Shown: positions 8,542 through 17,325 of the stretch, in pieces | How the letters are laid out: every line of letters starts with the position of its first letter | Position numbering within the stretch: the first letter of the stretch is position 1 | From: Maritalea sp051251695 | Lineage (GTDB): Bacteria > Pseudomonadota > Alphaproteobacteria > Rhizobiales > Devosiaceae | NCBI RefSeq assembly: GCF_051251695.1 | Contig: NZ_JBPOEU010000006.1 | Span: forward strand, 62,001 to 126,000 | Direction: 5' to 3' | DNA: 64,000 nucleotides | Position numbers and translations under genes: made by a program | Notes under the pieces: model-generated | Told to the model about the DNA's origin: nothing | Database searches by the model: none | The model's input: the letters and a program-made list of their open reading frames with translations, nothing else

Positions 8542-9570
8542 ATGAACGCAAAAGGTCCAACAATTCAAGATGTTGCAGTTGCTGCAAATGTATCCACAGC
8601 CACGATTAGTCGAGCTCTTTCCAATCCACATTTGGTTTCTGAGAAAACGCGGACAGCTGTATTAAAGGCTGTTGAGCAGACTGGATACCGGATAAATAGG
8701 GCCGCGCAAAACTTGCGAAAACGCCAAGCGGGCGCGATTTTGGTGTTACTGCCCAATTTAGGCAACCCGTTTTTTTCCCAAATTCTGTCCGGCATTGAAA
8801 GTGTACTCGCCACGTCAGACTTGAGCGTTTTGATCGCGGATACAAGTGGTATCAAACAAGATCAACTCACAAGCTATTTCCGTGACACACGGGCGGATGG
8901 TATCATTTTATTGGATGGCGGTATTCCACGCGATGTGCTCAAGGAATTGGCTGAGACCGCGCCAGACAACCGCATCGTGTTTGCCTGCGAATGGAAACCT
9001 GGCGTTGAACTACCTTCTATACGGAGCGACAATCGGGGCGGTGCCTTACAAGCCGTTTCCCATCTCGTAGAACTCGGACACCAAAAAATCGGCCACGTCG
9101 CGGGCCCGCGCAACAATGTTCTAACCAAAGAACGGCTCTTGGGTTTTCAAAACGCGATGTTTGATCATGGTCTTGACATAGAGCCCGATTGGGTTGTCGA
9201 CGGCGGCGACTTTTCTCTGGACGCAGGTGCGCAGGCAGCGCGTCAGTTTGTTGAAATGGATAATCGGCCAACGGCTGTTTTCTGTGGCTCGGATCTCATC
9301 GCAATGGGCTTTATCTCAGAATTGAACAAGCGTGGCGTTTCGGTGCCCGCCGATATGTCTGTGGTTGGATTTGACGATATTGAAATTGCCGATCGCTTTA
9401 TCCCGTCACTCACCACAGTGCGCCAAAACAGAACCCAATTGGGTGTTTTAGCAGCCACCACCTTGTTGGGTCATTTATCCGGGCGAGACAACCTAACAAG
9501 CGACAATTTGCAATTGGTGGATGTGCTGCTGATCAATCGCGATAGCACCGCAGCATTGGCCGAGAAATAG
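8542..9570 (+). CDS. LacI-family transcriptional regulator
   Basis: A 342-residue repressor with an N-terminal helix-turn-helix and hinge (TIQDVAVAANVSTATISRAL, then RAAQNLRKRQ) and a periplasmic-binding-protein-like sensor domain (ILVLLPNLGNPFFSQILSGI, then VVGFDDIEIADRFIPSLTTV). I start at the ATG at 8542; an upstream TTG would add 14 residues that are not family-like. It is divergent from the sugar operon, with the paired palindromes between them, so it most likely represses that operon and itself until a sugar ligand binds. Confidence 0.94.
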   Translation: MNAKGPTIQDVAVAANVSTATISRALSNPHLVSEKTRTAVLKAVEQTGYRINRAAQNLRKRQAGAILVLLPNLGNPFFSQILSGIESVLATSDLSVLIADTSGIKQDQLTSYFRDTRADGIILLDGGIPRDVLKELAETAPDNRIVFACEWKPGVELPSIRSDNRGGALQAVSHLVELGHQKIGHVAGPRNNVLTKERLLGFQNAMFDHGLDIEPDWVVDGGDFSLDAGAQAARQFVEMDNRPTAVFCGSDLIAMGFISELNKRGVSVPADMSVVGFDDIEIADRFIPSLTTVRQNRTQLGVLAATTLLGHLSGRDNLTSDNLQLVDVLLINRDSTAALAEK

Positions 9571-9668
9571 ACAAACGGTTTCAACCGCCTCTAACGGCAC
9601 AAATTTTTCAAGCCCATTCAAGGCGTGTTGCCATCAACCAAGGGCATTCAAAATGATGTTTTGGAAAA

Positions 9669-9743
9669 TGGTGCCCGGGGGCGGATTTGAACCACCGACA
9701 CGCGGATTTTCAATCCGCTGCTCTACCCCTGAGCTACCCGGGC
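9669..9743 (-). tRNA. tRNA-Phe (GAA)
   Basis: Reading the minus strand, a 7-bp acceptor stem GCCCGGG/CCCGGGC closes the cloverleaf. The anticodon arm GCGGA-TTGAAAA-TCCGC exposes GAA, and the T arm contains GGTTCAAATCC. CCA is encoded at 9671-9669. It follows yacG, as in many Hyphomicrobiales. The flanking non-coding stretches (9571-9668 and 9744-9929) show nothing else I can support. Confidence 0.97.
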
Positions 9744-9929
9744 ATCAGATAAACAGTCACCAAACCAAGCCGACTATTCATACGTGCTGGCGGGTTTATA
9801 GGTCGTGAAATCAATATTGTCTAGCGGTCAATGACAATATTTTCCACTTATCTTACATCTTTTGCTTTCATCACCCAAAACCCGACAAGTTTCATGACGT
9901 TAGCCCTGAACATGAGCTACAAAATCACT

Positions 9930-10136
9930 CTATTCTGGGTCAGAATCATCCAGCTGGCCGCCATCTTCCTCAATGACAGGAATGGCGTACGATCCATTAA
10001 GCCATTTACCCAAATCAAGGTCGGCACAACGCTTGGAGCAAAAGGGAAGATATTTTTCCACGGCCGGCTTTTCACACATCACGCAGGGTTTTGATGATTT
10101 GGCGGGGCTGTTCGACGGAGCTGTTTTTTCGTTCAT
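9930..10136 (-). CDS. yacG: DNA gyrase inhibitor YacG
   Basis: A 68-residue zinc protein. The ligands form the pattern Cys-x2-Cys (CVMCEKP) followed by FCSKRCADLDLGKWLNGSYAIP, the YacG signature. The family binds GyrB and inhibits gyrase. An acidic tail (EEDGGQLDDSDPE) follows. I start at the ATG at 10136, which lies just after the maf stop; a longer in-frame version would begin inside maf. Coupling to maf is usual in this order. Confidence 0.95.
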   Translation of the reverse strand: MNEKTAPSNSPAKSSKPCVMCEKPAVEKYLPFCSKRCADLDLGKWLNGSYAIPVIEEDGGQLDDSDPE

Positions 10137-10138
10137 GA

Positions 10139-10771
10139 CTAAATCCCCGAAGTGGAGTTCAACCAATTGAACTCAATCGGATAATTCTCGCCACGTAGCA
10201 ATTGTACTGTTTCGTAAAGCGGCAATCCCATCACTGCATGGAAGGAGCCTTGCAACTTAATCACAAACGCGCCAGCGATGCCTTGGATGGCATAAGCGCC
10301 AGCTTTGTCTTGCCATTCGCCGCTGGCCAAATAAGCATCAATCTCAGCGTTGGAAAGTCTTTTAAATCGAATGCGTGTTTCCACAACCCGGCGCTTTGCA
10401 GCGCCTGACGCATTGAGCAAGCAAATTGAGGTGAATACCCGATGAGACCGACCGCTAAGTAGGCGCAGGGATCCCGCAGCATCATCAAGCATTTCTGCCT
10501 TAGGCAAAATCCGTCGACCAACAGCCACAACAGTATCGCCGCCAAGCACTAATGCATTGTCACCAATGCCGGTTTGCCGGGCTTTGTGTTGAGCGGTTAA
10601 AGCCTTTGTATGTGCCAAGCGTGCCGCCAGCTTGCGTGGAATTTCACCCTTAAGCGGGGTTTCATCCACATCGGCTGGAATCAAATGATCCGGCTCCACG
10701 CCGATTTGGTTCAGCAGCGCGAGACGCCGGGGCGAGGCTGATGCAAGGATAAGGTCGGGACGAGTTGCCAT
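10139..10771 (-). CDS. maf: Maf family nucleotide pyrophosphatase
   Basis: A 210-residue Maf/YhdE-type pyrophosphatase that hydrolyses non-canonical or excess NTPs (dTTP/UTP or modified nucleotides) to monophosphates. The substrate-binding ASASPRR motif is at residues 11-17, the catalytic GGDTVV is near residue 77, and the C-terminal motif is WQDKAGAYAIQGIAG with VMGLPL. It lies between infA and yacG, the conserved alphaproteobacterial order. Confidence 0.95.
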   Translation of the reverse strand: MATRPDLILASASPRRLALLNQIGVEPDHLIPADVDETPLKGEIPRKLAARLAHTKALTAQHKARQTGIGDNALVLGGDTVVAVGRRILPKAEMLDDAAGSLRLLSGRSHRVFTSICLLNASGAAKRRVVETRIRFKRLSNAEIDAYLASGEWQDKAGAYAIQGIAGAFVIKLQGSFHAVMGLPLYETVQLLRGENYPIEFNWLNSTSGI

Positions 10772-10804
10772 AAAATATCCGGCTCTCTTTTGGGACCAAA
10801 CCGC

Positions 10805-11023
10805 TTATTTAAAGCGGTAGGTGATCCGGCCTTTTGTGAGGTCATAAGGTGTCATTTCAACAAGCACCTTATCGCCTGCTAAAACCCGAATACGGTTTTT
10901 ACGCATGCGACCCGCCGTGTGGGCGATGATTTCATGTTCATTTTCGAGCTTCACGCGGAATGTCGCATTTGGCAACAATTCCTGTACGACGCCCGGAAAT
11001 TCGAGCATTTCTTCTTTTGCCAT
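10805..11023 (-). CDS. infA: Translation initiation factor IF-1
   Basis: A 72-residue OB-fold protein, the standard IF-1 length, which binds the ribosomal A site during initiation. It begins MAKEEMLEFPGVV and contains HTAGRMRKNRIRVLAGDKV and MTPYDLTKGRITYRFK, nearly invariant in alphaproteobacteria. I start at 11023; a slightly longer in-frame start adds six residues absent from the family. Confidence 0.98.
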   Translation of the reverse strand: MAKEEMLEFPGVVQELLPNATFRVKLENEHEIIAHTAGRMRKNRIRVLAGDKVLVEMTPYDLTKGRITYRFK

Positions 11024-11084
11024 TCTATCTCCTGAAAGCATTTTAGCGCTAAAAGCGCTTGAATTGGCGGCAACCTATACAAAT

Positions 11085-12044
11085 TCAAGCGATTTGTGAA
11101 CCGCTTGTTACCAGCGATTGCAACTCGGTGTTAATATGGTTGTTTAGCTGTTCGCGCAAGGCTCGATATGCATCAAGTTTTTGCGCTCTGTTCCCGTCAA
11201 TCAAAGTCGGGTCGCTCACGTCCCAATGAAGCCGCGCACCTTCCTCATAATTACGGGCATCAACGGCTGAAGGGGCTTCATCCGATAAGGTCACAATCAA
11301 ATCAAAAGAACTCGCGACCAACTCGTCCATTGTATGTGGGGTATGCACCGACATATCTACGCCAATTTCTTCCATGATCTCATGAACAAAATTGTCAACC
11401 TTGCCAGAGCGAACCCCGGCAGAACGAGCGATGATGCGGGTGGGGAAGGCCCTTCGGGCAAGGGCTGCGGCCATAGGCGAACGCACTGAATTCATTGAAC
11501 ATACAAACAAAATCGTCGGCATGTCGGGCTTGTTGTTGTCCTGTCGGTCTGCATTTGGCTGTACCGCACAAATCAACGTGAATAGCCGTCTGGCGGTATT
11601 CTCATCCATGTTCAGTTTGCCATCTAGCCGATGACGCAATAGTTCCGCTGCTTGATTGTGCAGACCCCGTCGGGCCATATCCACAGTTTCGATTTGGTAG
11701 GGTTGTGCGCTTTTTATCGCGTCGTAATAACTTTCGCGAACACGAAAATAGTCGCGGATTAGGTGCCTAAAAGGCGTGAGGGACAAGAAATGCGCCGCAA
11801 TTGGCTCGTTCGTTGTTGGGTTGCGCACATCCAAGCCCAAGTGATTTCCACGAATGGAAACGTGCAACGCGTACGGGCCGTGCGCTTCTTCAATGGTTGT
11901 GATTGGCGCGAACTGGTTTTCTTCCACCAGATCAAAAACAGCGATTCGGCGCTCATGCACTTCGTCGGGGTCGATCGAAATGATTGTTTCGGGGTCAAGT
12001 GTGACCGTGACCAACTTATCCGGGGACTGATCTGCGATATCCAT
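11085..12044 (-). CDS. Fusion of UPF0262 protein and low-molecular-weight phosphatase/ArsC-like domain
   Basis: A continuous 319-residue reading frame with two parts that are usually separate neighbouring genes in this order. Residues about 1-162 match UPF0262 (HERRIAVFDLVEEN, SLTPFRHLIRDYF, DMARRGLHNQAAELL, TARRLFTLIC), a family of unknown function. Residues about 174-319 form a low-molecular-weight protein tyrosine phosphatase/arsenate-reductase-like domain with the C-x5-R loop VCSMNSVRSPMA and the late motif HWDVSDPT. No stop or start signal separates them; the linker is NADRQDNNKPD. It lies between hisD and infA, exactly where the two separate genes are normally found. Confidence 0.88.
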   Translation of the reverse strand: MDIADQSPDKLVTVTLDPETIISIDPDEVHERRIAVFDLVEENQFAPITTIEEAHGPYALHVSIRGNHLGLDVRNPTTNEPIAAHFLSLTPFRHLIRDYFRVRESYYDAIKSAQPYQIETVDMARRGLHNQAAELLRHRLDGKLNMDENTARRLFTLICAVQPNADRQDNNKPDMPTILFVCSMNSVRSPMAAALARRAFPTRIIARSAGVRSGKVDNFVHEIMEEIGVDMSVHTPHTMDELVASSFDLIVTLSDEAPSAVDARNYEEGARLHWDVSDPTLIDGNRAQKLDAYRALREQLNNHINTELQSLVTSGSQIA

Positions 12045-12075
12045 TAAGCCTCAATGCGCCATTTCTGATTGCATC

Positions 12076-13368
12076 TCAGAGATTAAGCCGAATTGATACT
12101 GAACGTCCATGGGCTTGTAAATCTTCTGCCTCTGCAAGTGCAACGGCGTCTGGCGCAAGGTGGGCAAGCGAAGAGGGCGTGCAGCCCAAAATTGAAATGC
12201 GTTTGATGAAATCATGCACATTCAAACCCGACGCATATCGAGCAGAACGGGCCGTTGGCAACACATGGTTAGTGCCGCCAATATAGTCGCCAATGGCTTC
12301 TGGCGTGTGATGACCGAGAAAAATTGCACCAGCGTGCCGAATTTTTTCAACCAGTTTTTGTGGCTCATCAACTGCAAGTTCTAAATGTTCAGGTGCCATC
12401 CGGTTAGACAGATCAATCGCCGCATCAATGTCTTTGACGACAATCACAGCGCCAAAGTCTTGCCAAGATGGACCCGCAAGATGTTTTTTGGGCAATATGG
12501 CGAGTTGCCGTTCAACTTCTTTTTCCACCGCATCGGCAAGTGCCACATCTGGGGTGATCAAAATTGACTGGGCAGACATATCATGTTCGGCTTGCGCCAA
12601 AAGATCAGCCGCAATCCAAGCGGGGTTTGCACTATTGTCCGCAATCACCAGCACTTCGGATGGCCCAGCAATCATATCAATGCCCACTGTGCCATAGACT
12701 TGACGTTTGGCAGCCGCCACGAAGGCGTTACCGGGTCCAACGATTTTATTGACGGGTTCTATCGTATCTGTGCCAAACGCTAGTGCTGCGATGGCCTGTG
12801 CGCCACCGACGCGGTAAATTTCGGTAACGCCTGCGATCTTCGCAGCTGCGAGTACCGTCGGGTTAACAACACCATTAGGTGTGGGCACAACCATCGCGAT
12901 CCGCTCGACGCCCGCAACGCGCGCAGGCGCAGTATTCATCAATACGGACGAAGGGTAGCTGGCCAATCCGCCCGGCACGTAAATGCCCACGGCATCCACA
13001 GCGTTCCATTTAGACCCCAGCGTTACACCCACATCATCGGTGTACAGCTCGTCCTTTGGCAATTGGCGGCTATGGTAGGCTGTAATACGGCCATAGGCGT
13101 GGTTAAGCGCTTGGATCAACTCATCAGAAGTTTCTTCATACGCCGCATCAATTTCGCTCTGGGTGAAGGCTATGCCGGTCTGCGCCAAATCGAGATGGTC
13201 GAACTTTTGTGTAAGCTCAACAAGTGCTTGGTCGCCGCGTGTTTTTACATCATCGATAATTTTGGCGACCACATCGCCAACTTCAACGGATATTTCGCGC
13301 TTCGCGCCCAAAAGGGTCGCAAATTGTTCCTCAAAGTCAGACGAACTTTGATCCAATCTTACCGGCAT
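12076..13368 (-). CDS. hisD: Histidinol dehydrogenase
   Basis: A 430-residue zinc- and NAD-dependent enzyme for the last two steps of histidine synthesis, L-histidinol to L-histidine. Family motifs are present throughout: GLASYPSSVLMNTAPARVAG, VGGAQAIAALAFGT, GPGNAFVAAAKRQVYG, DMIAGPSEVLV and the zinc/catalytic region MAPEHLEL. The length is normal. It follows the DUF2948 gene by 15 bases and precedes the UPF0262 fusion, and looks co-transcribed with both. Confidence 0.98.
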   Translation of the reverse strand: MPVRLDQSSSDFEEQFATLLGAKREISVEVGDVVAKIIDDVKTRGDQALVELTQKFDHLDLAQTGIAFTQSEIDAAYEETSDELIQALNHAYGRITAYHSRQLPKDELYTDDVGVTLGSKWNAVDAVGIYVPGGLASYPSSVLMNTAPARVAGVERIAMVVPTPNGVVNPTVLAAAKIAGVTEIYRVGGAQAIAALAFGTDTIEPVNKIVGPGNAFVAAAKRQVYGTVGIDMIAGPSEVLVIADNSANPAWIAADLLAQAEHDMSAQSILITPDVALADAVEKEVERQLAILPKKHLAGPSWQDFGAVIVVKDIDAAIDLSNRMAPEHLELAVDEPQKLVEKIRHAGAIFLGHHTPEAIGDYIGGTNHVLPTARSARYASGLNVHDFIKRISILGCTPSSLAHLAPDAVALAEAEDLQAHGRSVSIRLNL

Positions 13369-13383
13369 AACTAAGCCATTCTA

Positions 13384-13818
13384 TTAGGTTGTTAGGTCGT
13401 GCTCAGGGGTTGCTTTTGCGCCCCATGCAGCACCCAAATCTTGCATGCGTGCTTCAAGACATTCAACGACAAGTTTGACCGTGCCACCGCCAGCAAATGT
13501 TAAAGTCACTTCGCCGGAAGGTGCATCAATCATTGCGAACGACATGGTTAGAAGTTCAAGAACGCCGTCTTTTGCTTCCAAATCGACACCAGATACTTTT
13601 ACATTGGTCACACGATCAAAATGAATGGCGGCGCGTTTGCGCTGGCCTTTGCCGCGTTTCTGGTCGGTTTCCCAAGCAAAGCGGTTCATCAAAAAAGCAA
13701 AGCGATGGTCTTGGGCGGCAAAACCCATATCCCCGACACGTACCACTGCATCCTGGGTATGTGCGGAAATGACTTCCAAGTCGTCATTATCAAGCGCAAG
13801 CAATTTTAGATCGGTCAT
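13384..13818 (-). CDS. DUF2948 family protein
   Basis: A 144-residue protein of unknown function that is nearly always found between murA and hisD in Hyphomicrobiales. It starts MTDLKLLALDNDDLEVIS, has GDMGFAAQDHRFAFLMNRF and KRAAIHFDRV in the middle, and ends with a putative beta-rich segment (GGTVKLVVECLEARMQDLG). There is no signal peptide or membrane segment. I prefer the second of two adjacent ATGs as start. The assignment rests on sequence pattern plus gene order. Confidence 0.88.
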   Translation of the reverse strand: MTDLKLLALDNDDLEVISAHTQDAVVRVGDMGFAAQDHRFAFLMNRFAWETDQKRGKGQRKRAAIHFDRVTNVKVSGVDLEAKDGVLELLTMSFAMIDAPSGEVTLTFAGGGTVKLVVECLEARMQDLGAAWGAKATPEHDLTT

Positions 13819-13927
13819 CATTCAGCTAATTCCTTCGTTGCCACTGGCATATTGTACTTTGCAATATCTAATGCGCCAACGGCCTCATCTCAATAGGGGG
13901 GCCCAAAGAAGCTGCACCCAAAAGCTT

Positions 13928-15220
13928 TTAGCCACTAATCCGTTCAATTTCAGCGCCACAACGGCTCAATTTGTCTTCTAACCGCTCAAAACCGCGATCT
14001 AAGTGATAAATGCGGTTTACAATCGTTTCGCCCTTGGCGGCTAGTCCAGCAATAACAAGCGAGACAGACGCCCGAAGGTCCGTTGCCATAACTTGCGCGC
14101 CTTTTAGCTCCGAGACACCTTTAACAAGGGCAGCTTGCCCATCAACGGTGATGTCAGCCCCAAAACGCATGAGTTCGGCGACATGCATAAAACGGTTTTC
14201 AAAAATAGTTTCACGCACCGTGGCAGAACCGTTTGAACGGGTCATGAGCGCCATATATTGGGCCTGCAAATCGGTCGGGAAATCAGGATATTCAGAAATC
14301 TCTGCATCAATCGCATGAATGGCATTGCCATTTTTTATAATGCGAAGACCATCTTTTTCGCGGCTAACTTTAACGCCGGTTTGTTCCAGCACCTTCAATG
14401 GCGCCTCCAAATGATCAGCATTTGCACCTTTCAGCAGAACGTTGCCACCGGTCATTGCAACAGCCATTGCATATGTACCTGTTTCAATACGATCTGGAAT
14501 GACGTCAATTTCCGCGCCGTGTAGTTCTTCAACACCCTCGACTGTGATGGTGCGTGTACCAATGCCGGAAATTTTAGCACCCATTGCAACAAGGCATTCA
14601 GCCAAGTTGACAACTTCTGGCTCCATGGCTGCATTTTCGATCGTTGTCGTACCCTCAGCCAAAGTAGCAGCCATCATAATCACATGGGTTGTGCCCACAG
14701 ATATGCGTGGCAATTTCACCAATCCGCCTTTTAGGCGACCGCCCGGTGCTTTGGCATTGACATACCCACCGTCAATTTCAATTTCTGCGCCCAATTGCTG
14801 CAGTCCATCAATGTAAAAATCGACAGGTCGTGTGCCAATGGCGCAACCCCCGGGCATAGAGACCCGTGCTTCGCCTTCTCGAGCCAACAACGCACCAATG
14901 ACCCAAAAGCTCGCGCGCATCGTTGCAACAAGCTCGTACGGCGCACATGTATCCACAATGTCGGCAGCCGAAAATGTAATCCGCTGGCCGCGCATTTCGT
15001 CTTCACCGCGACGCCGTCCTTGAACAGATAAATCAACACCATGATTTTCCAAAATGCGCTCAAGCTGTTTCACATCTGCCAAACGCGGCACATTGTTCAG
15101 CGTTAGCGGTTCTTTGGTCAAAAGACAGGCAATCATTAAGGGCAATGCAGCATTTTTTGCGCCAGAAATCGGCAGCTCGCCGTTTAGTTCATTGCCGCCA
15201 ACGATACGAATTCGATCCAT
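13928..15220 (-). CDS. murA: UDP-N-acetylglucosamine 1-carboxyvinyltransferase
   Basis: A 430-residue MurA, which transfers enolpyruvate to UDP-GlcNAc in the first committed step of peptidoglycan synthesis. The N-terminus carries ELPISGAKNAALPLM with the substrate-binding Lys and Asn. The catalytic cysteine is in MPGGCAIGTRPVD, which predicts normal fosfomycin sensitivity at the target level. TDLQAQYMALM and ENRFMHVAELMRFGADI are further signatures. The gene heads the housekeeping block, and the 150-base upstream gap probably holds its promoter. Confidence 0.98.
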   Translation of the reverse strand: MDRIRIVGGNELNGELPISGAKNAALPLMIACLLTKEPLTLNNVPRLADVKQLERILENHGVDLSVQGRRRGEDEMRGQRITFSAADIVDTCAPYELVATMRASFWVIGALLAREGEARVSMPGGCAIGTRPVDFYIDGLQQLGAEIEIDGGYVNAKAPGGRLKGGLVKLPRISVGTTHVIMMAATLAEGTTTIENAAMEPEVVNLAECLVAMGAKISGIGTRTITVEGVEELHGAEIDVIPDRIETGTYAMAVAMTGGNVLLKGANADHLEAPLKVLEQTGVKVSREKDGLRIIKNGNAIHAIDAEISEYPDFPTDLQAQYMALMTRSNGSATVRETIFENRFMHVAELMRFGADITVDGQAALVKGVSELKGAQVMATDLRASVSLVIAGLAAKGETIVNRIYHLDRGFERLEDKLSRCGAEIERISG

Positions 15221-15370
15221 GTGTTCTTCCTTACAGGGCGCTTCAAGCTTGGTGTTATTATAATGTAGTTCGAAAAATTACCAGTGCAGCAAAGCATCAG
15301 ATGTCAATTGGGCCAATTGTAGACCAAAAATCGTCCAAATCAGGTTAATTTGAAGGCAAGTCGGGATGAA

Positions 15371-15520
15371 TTATTCCGGCTTAGGGGCGTTTTTCTCTGC
15401 AGAACTACGCGCTTTTACCTGCTGCTTGCGCCGACGTAAATTTGAACGCAACTGTTGGGTAAGGCGTTCTTCACGTGCTTTTCGTTTTGTTTCAACGGTA
15501 TTTTCGCGTTTTTCATTCAT
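15371..15520 (-). CDS. Small highly basic conserved protein
   Basis: A predicted 49-residue, strongly charged protein (MNEKRENTVETKRKAREER, then LRSNLRRRKQQVKARS). Short Arg/Lys-rich proteins of this kind are common upstream of murA in alphaproteobacteria, but no function is known to me. I use the internal ATG at 15520; the frame stays open to 15658 but that extension is rich in Cys/Trp and unlike the rest. It could bind nucleic acid, but that is inference from charge alone. Confidence 0.6.
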   Translation of the reverse strand: MNEKRENTVETKRKAREERLTQQLRSNLRRRKQQVKARSSAEKNAPKPE

Positions 15521-15664
15521 CAGGTAGGATAAGACTTTGTGCTTGTGCTGCTGTGTAAGTATGTTTTTTGCACGTTTTTTGACGATTGGTCCAGAACACT
15601 CTTGCGTTGACCAAAAGCATATGGCACTACCACGGCGCTTTGATGGCGTTTGTCTCAAGCTTGT

Positions 15665-15739
15665 GCTGCCGTAGCTCAGCGGTAGAGCACCTCATTGGTA
15701 ATGAGGAGGTCGAGAGTTCGAGTCTCTCCGGCAGCACCA
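15665..15739 (+). tRNA. tRNA-Thr (GGT)
   Basis: A full cloverleaf with acceptor stem GCTGCCG/CGGCAGC, D arm GTAGCTCAGCGGTAGAGC, anticodon arm CCTCA-TTGGTAA-TGAGG giving anticodon GGT, T arm GAGAGTTCGAGTCTCTC, and an encoded CCA at 15737-15739. Confidence 0.97.
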
Positions 15740-15931
15740 TTTCAACAAATTGATTGAATCACTCACTAACATATTGAATTGTAAGATGTCTTTGGGCGTT
15801 CAGAACCCCTCATGTCGTCGATATTTTGGGCCAGTGAAAACAGGTGGAACAGCGCTTGCCGCACGCCAATTTCGAGCAGAAGTGCTTGAAATAGTGAGAT
15901 CGGTTAACGACTCTCAATGTCCAAAATTTAT

Positions 15932-15972
15932 AAAAAAAACTAAGTGCGTCTCACCATTTGGCGAAACGCACT
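15932..15972 (-). terminator. Rho-independent terminator of the L,D-transpeptidase/lipoprotein pair
   Basis: On the minus strand, AGTGCGT pairs with ACGCACT (7 bp; a smaller nested pairing is possible in the loop), followed closely by a run of eight T at 15939-15932. It lies 29 bases beyond the lipoprotein stop at 16001. The rest of 15740-15931 shows no convincing gene. Confidence 0.8.
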
Positions 15973-16000
15973 CTATTCAATTTTACTGCTGCCAACCGAC

Positions 16001-16348
16001 TTAAATTCGCACAAGCTCTAAAATTTCAGCTCTCTTCGTTACTACACAACGCATTGTGCTTGATTTGGAGCGGATGTTTACCCGGAAAGCGTCTTGCGAA
16101 AGTGCCTCCGAATCGACGGGCAGTATCTCGCTCGGACTAAACCCAAATTTGCGCGCTGCTGCAGTGGAGCAAAGTAGTTGAAGGTCTGCGGGTGCCGTTT
16201 TTACACTTTGTTTGATGATGGGGCCGGACGCAGGAGGTGCTGTTCTCGCTGAAACACAACCGCTAAGGAGGGCGATTGCCAAACCCGCCGCACCAATTTT
16301 TGCTGCCAAGTGCTTACCATCTGGGCGCGACTTCAATGAATAGCTCAT
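16001..16348 (-). CDS. Small predicted lipoprotein
   Basis: A 115-residue protein with a basic N-tail, a hydrophobic segment (IGAAGLAIALLSGC) and a lipobox LLSGC, so a lipid-anchored envelope protein is predicted (mature N-terminal Cys near residue 31). The rest is unrecognised: about 80 residues including LLCSTAAARKFGFSPSEIL. Two further cysteines (in LLCS and MRCVV) might form a disulfide in the periplasm. The start codon overlaps the stop of the L,D-transpeptidase by one base, so the two are co-translated and may work together at the cell wall. Confidence 0.75.
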   Translation of the reverse strand: MSYSLKSRPDGKHLAAKIGAAGLAIALLSGCVSARTAPPASGPIIKQSVKTAPADLQLLCSTAAARKFGFSPSEILPVDSEALSQDAFRVNIRSKSSTMRCVVTKRAEILELVRI

Positions 16349-17079
16349 TATAAAACACCTTCAAACTGTGTAGCATCCTCAAACAGAACCACCACTTTGG
16401 CCCCCACTGCTACACGAGCGTGAAGGTCGGTAACGTCGTCGTTCAGTAGCCTGATACAGCCTGAGGATACATTTAGGCCAATCGACCATGGCTCACTTGT
16501 CCCGTGGATACGATAGATCGTATCGCGACCATCTTCATAAAGATAAAGCGCTCTGGCACCCAGCGGATTTGTTGGCCCACCAGGCATACCGTCTTTCCAC
16601 TTGGCGGCAAGTGGATCACGTTCAACCATCTCGGCGGGAGGTGTCCATGTGGGCCATTCAGCCGTGCGACCGACTTGAACGATACCTGCCCAGCCAAAAC
16701 CTTCGCGGCCAACTCCAATGCCATAACGGATAGCCATTTGGTCAGGCTGCACGAGGTATAGGAAATGTTTGTCTGAATCCACAACCACCGTGCCTGGTTC
16801 TTCTAAAGAGCGGAATGGAACAATTTGTCGGCGAAATTCCTCTGGAATACTTCCCTTTACGCGGTAAAAACGCTGCGCGACCTGCGGCGTATAACGCACC
16901 CACTCGCGGGTTTGCGGATCCAGAATCAACGTTTCGGGCGTGTTCATTTCTAATGCGAACGCGCCAATCGGCAACCCAGTAGCTAAGGCCGCTGCGCAGA
17001 CCCCTGTCAAAAAGGCCCGACGATTTGTGCCACTTTTGACTGTTGGGTTTCCTGAAACCGGATGCATCTTGATATCCAT
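16348..17079 (-). CDS. L,D-transpeptidase (YkuD/ErfK family) with Tat-like signal
   Basis: A 243-residue periplasmic enzyme. The N-terminus has a twin-arginine-type signal (NRRAFLTGVCAAALATGLPI). The YkuD catalytic motif is HGTSEPWSIGLNVSSGCIRL, with the histidine upstream and the nucleophilic cysteine in SSGCIR. Such enzymes make 3-3 peptidoglycan crosslinks or attach proteins to peptidoglycan; this family of short Tat-exported members is abundant in Hyphomicrobiales. I start at the ATG at 17079, preceded by GTGGGGA; an in-frame extension to 17178 places 33 unlikely residues before the signal. Confidence 0.93.
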   Translation of the reverse strand: MDIKMHPVSGNPTVKSGTNRRAFLTGVCAAALATGLPIGAFALEMNTPETLILDPQTREWVRYTPQVAQRFYRVKGSIPEEFRRQIVPFRSLEEPGTVVVDSDKHFLYLVQPDQMAIRYGIGVGREGFGWAGIVQVGRTAEWPTWTPPAEMVERDPLAAKWKDGMPGGPTNPLGARALYLYEDGRDTIYRIHGTSEPWSIGLNVSSGCIRLLNDDVTDLHARVAVGAKVVVLFEDATQFEGVL

Positions 17080-17325
17080 CGTACAAATCCCCACCGTGAG
17101 CCGTTTGTTGAGGTTTTTCGTATGCGGCAAACCCATGCCATAATTCGACCCACTAGAAAGTAACGCGCGAGACCACATAAAGTTTCAATTTAAATTTTCG
17201 AGCTCTTTACAATTGCGAAGAAAAGCCGATTATTTGGCGGCATTGGTTAAGCAGTGCAGGCTTTAAATGCGTTAGCTCGTTAGAGCACTTGCCAGCTTAA
17301 ACAAAGTTCTGGCACTTCGTTTTGG

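Noticed and set aside
11085..12044. Reading the UPF0262 and phosphatase domains as two overlapping genes
   Set aside because: The frame is continuous without an internal stop, and the start candidates at the phosphatase side lack a ribosome-binding site, so a fused protein is preferred.
15750..16004. Rightward frame after tRNA-Thr
   Set aside because: Composition and lack of any recognisable motif suggest chance; it runs through the terminator of the leftward lipoprotein gene.
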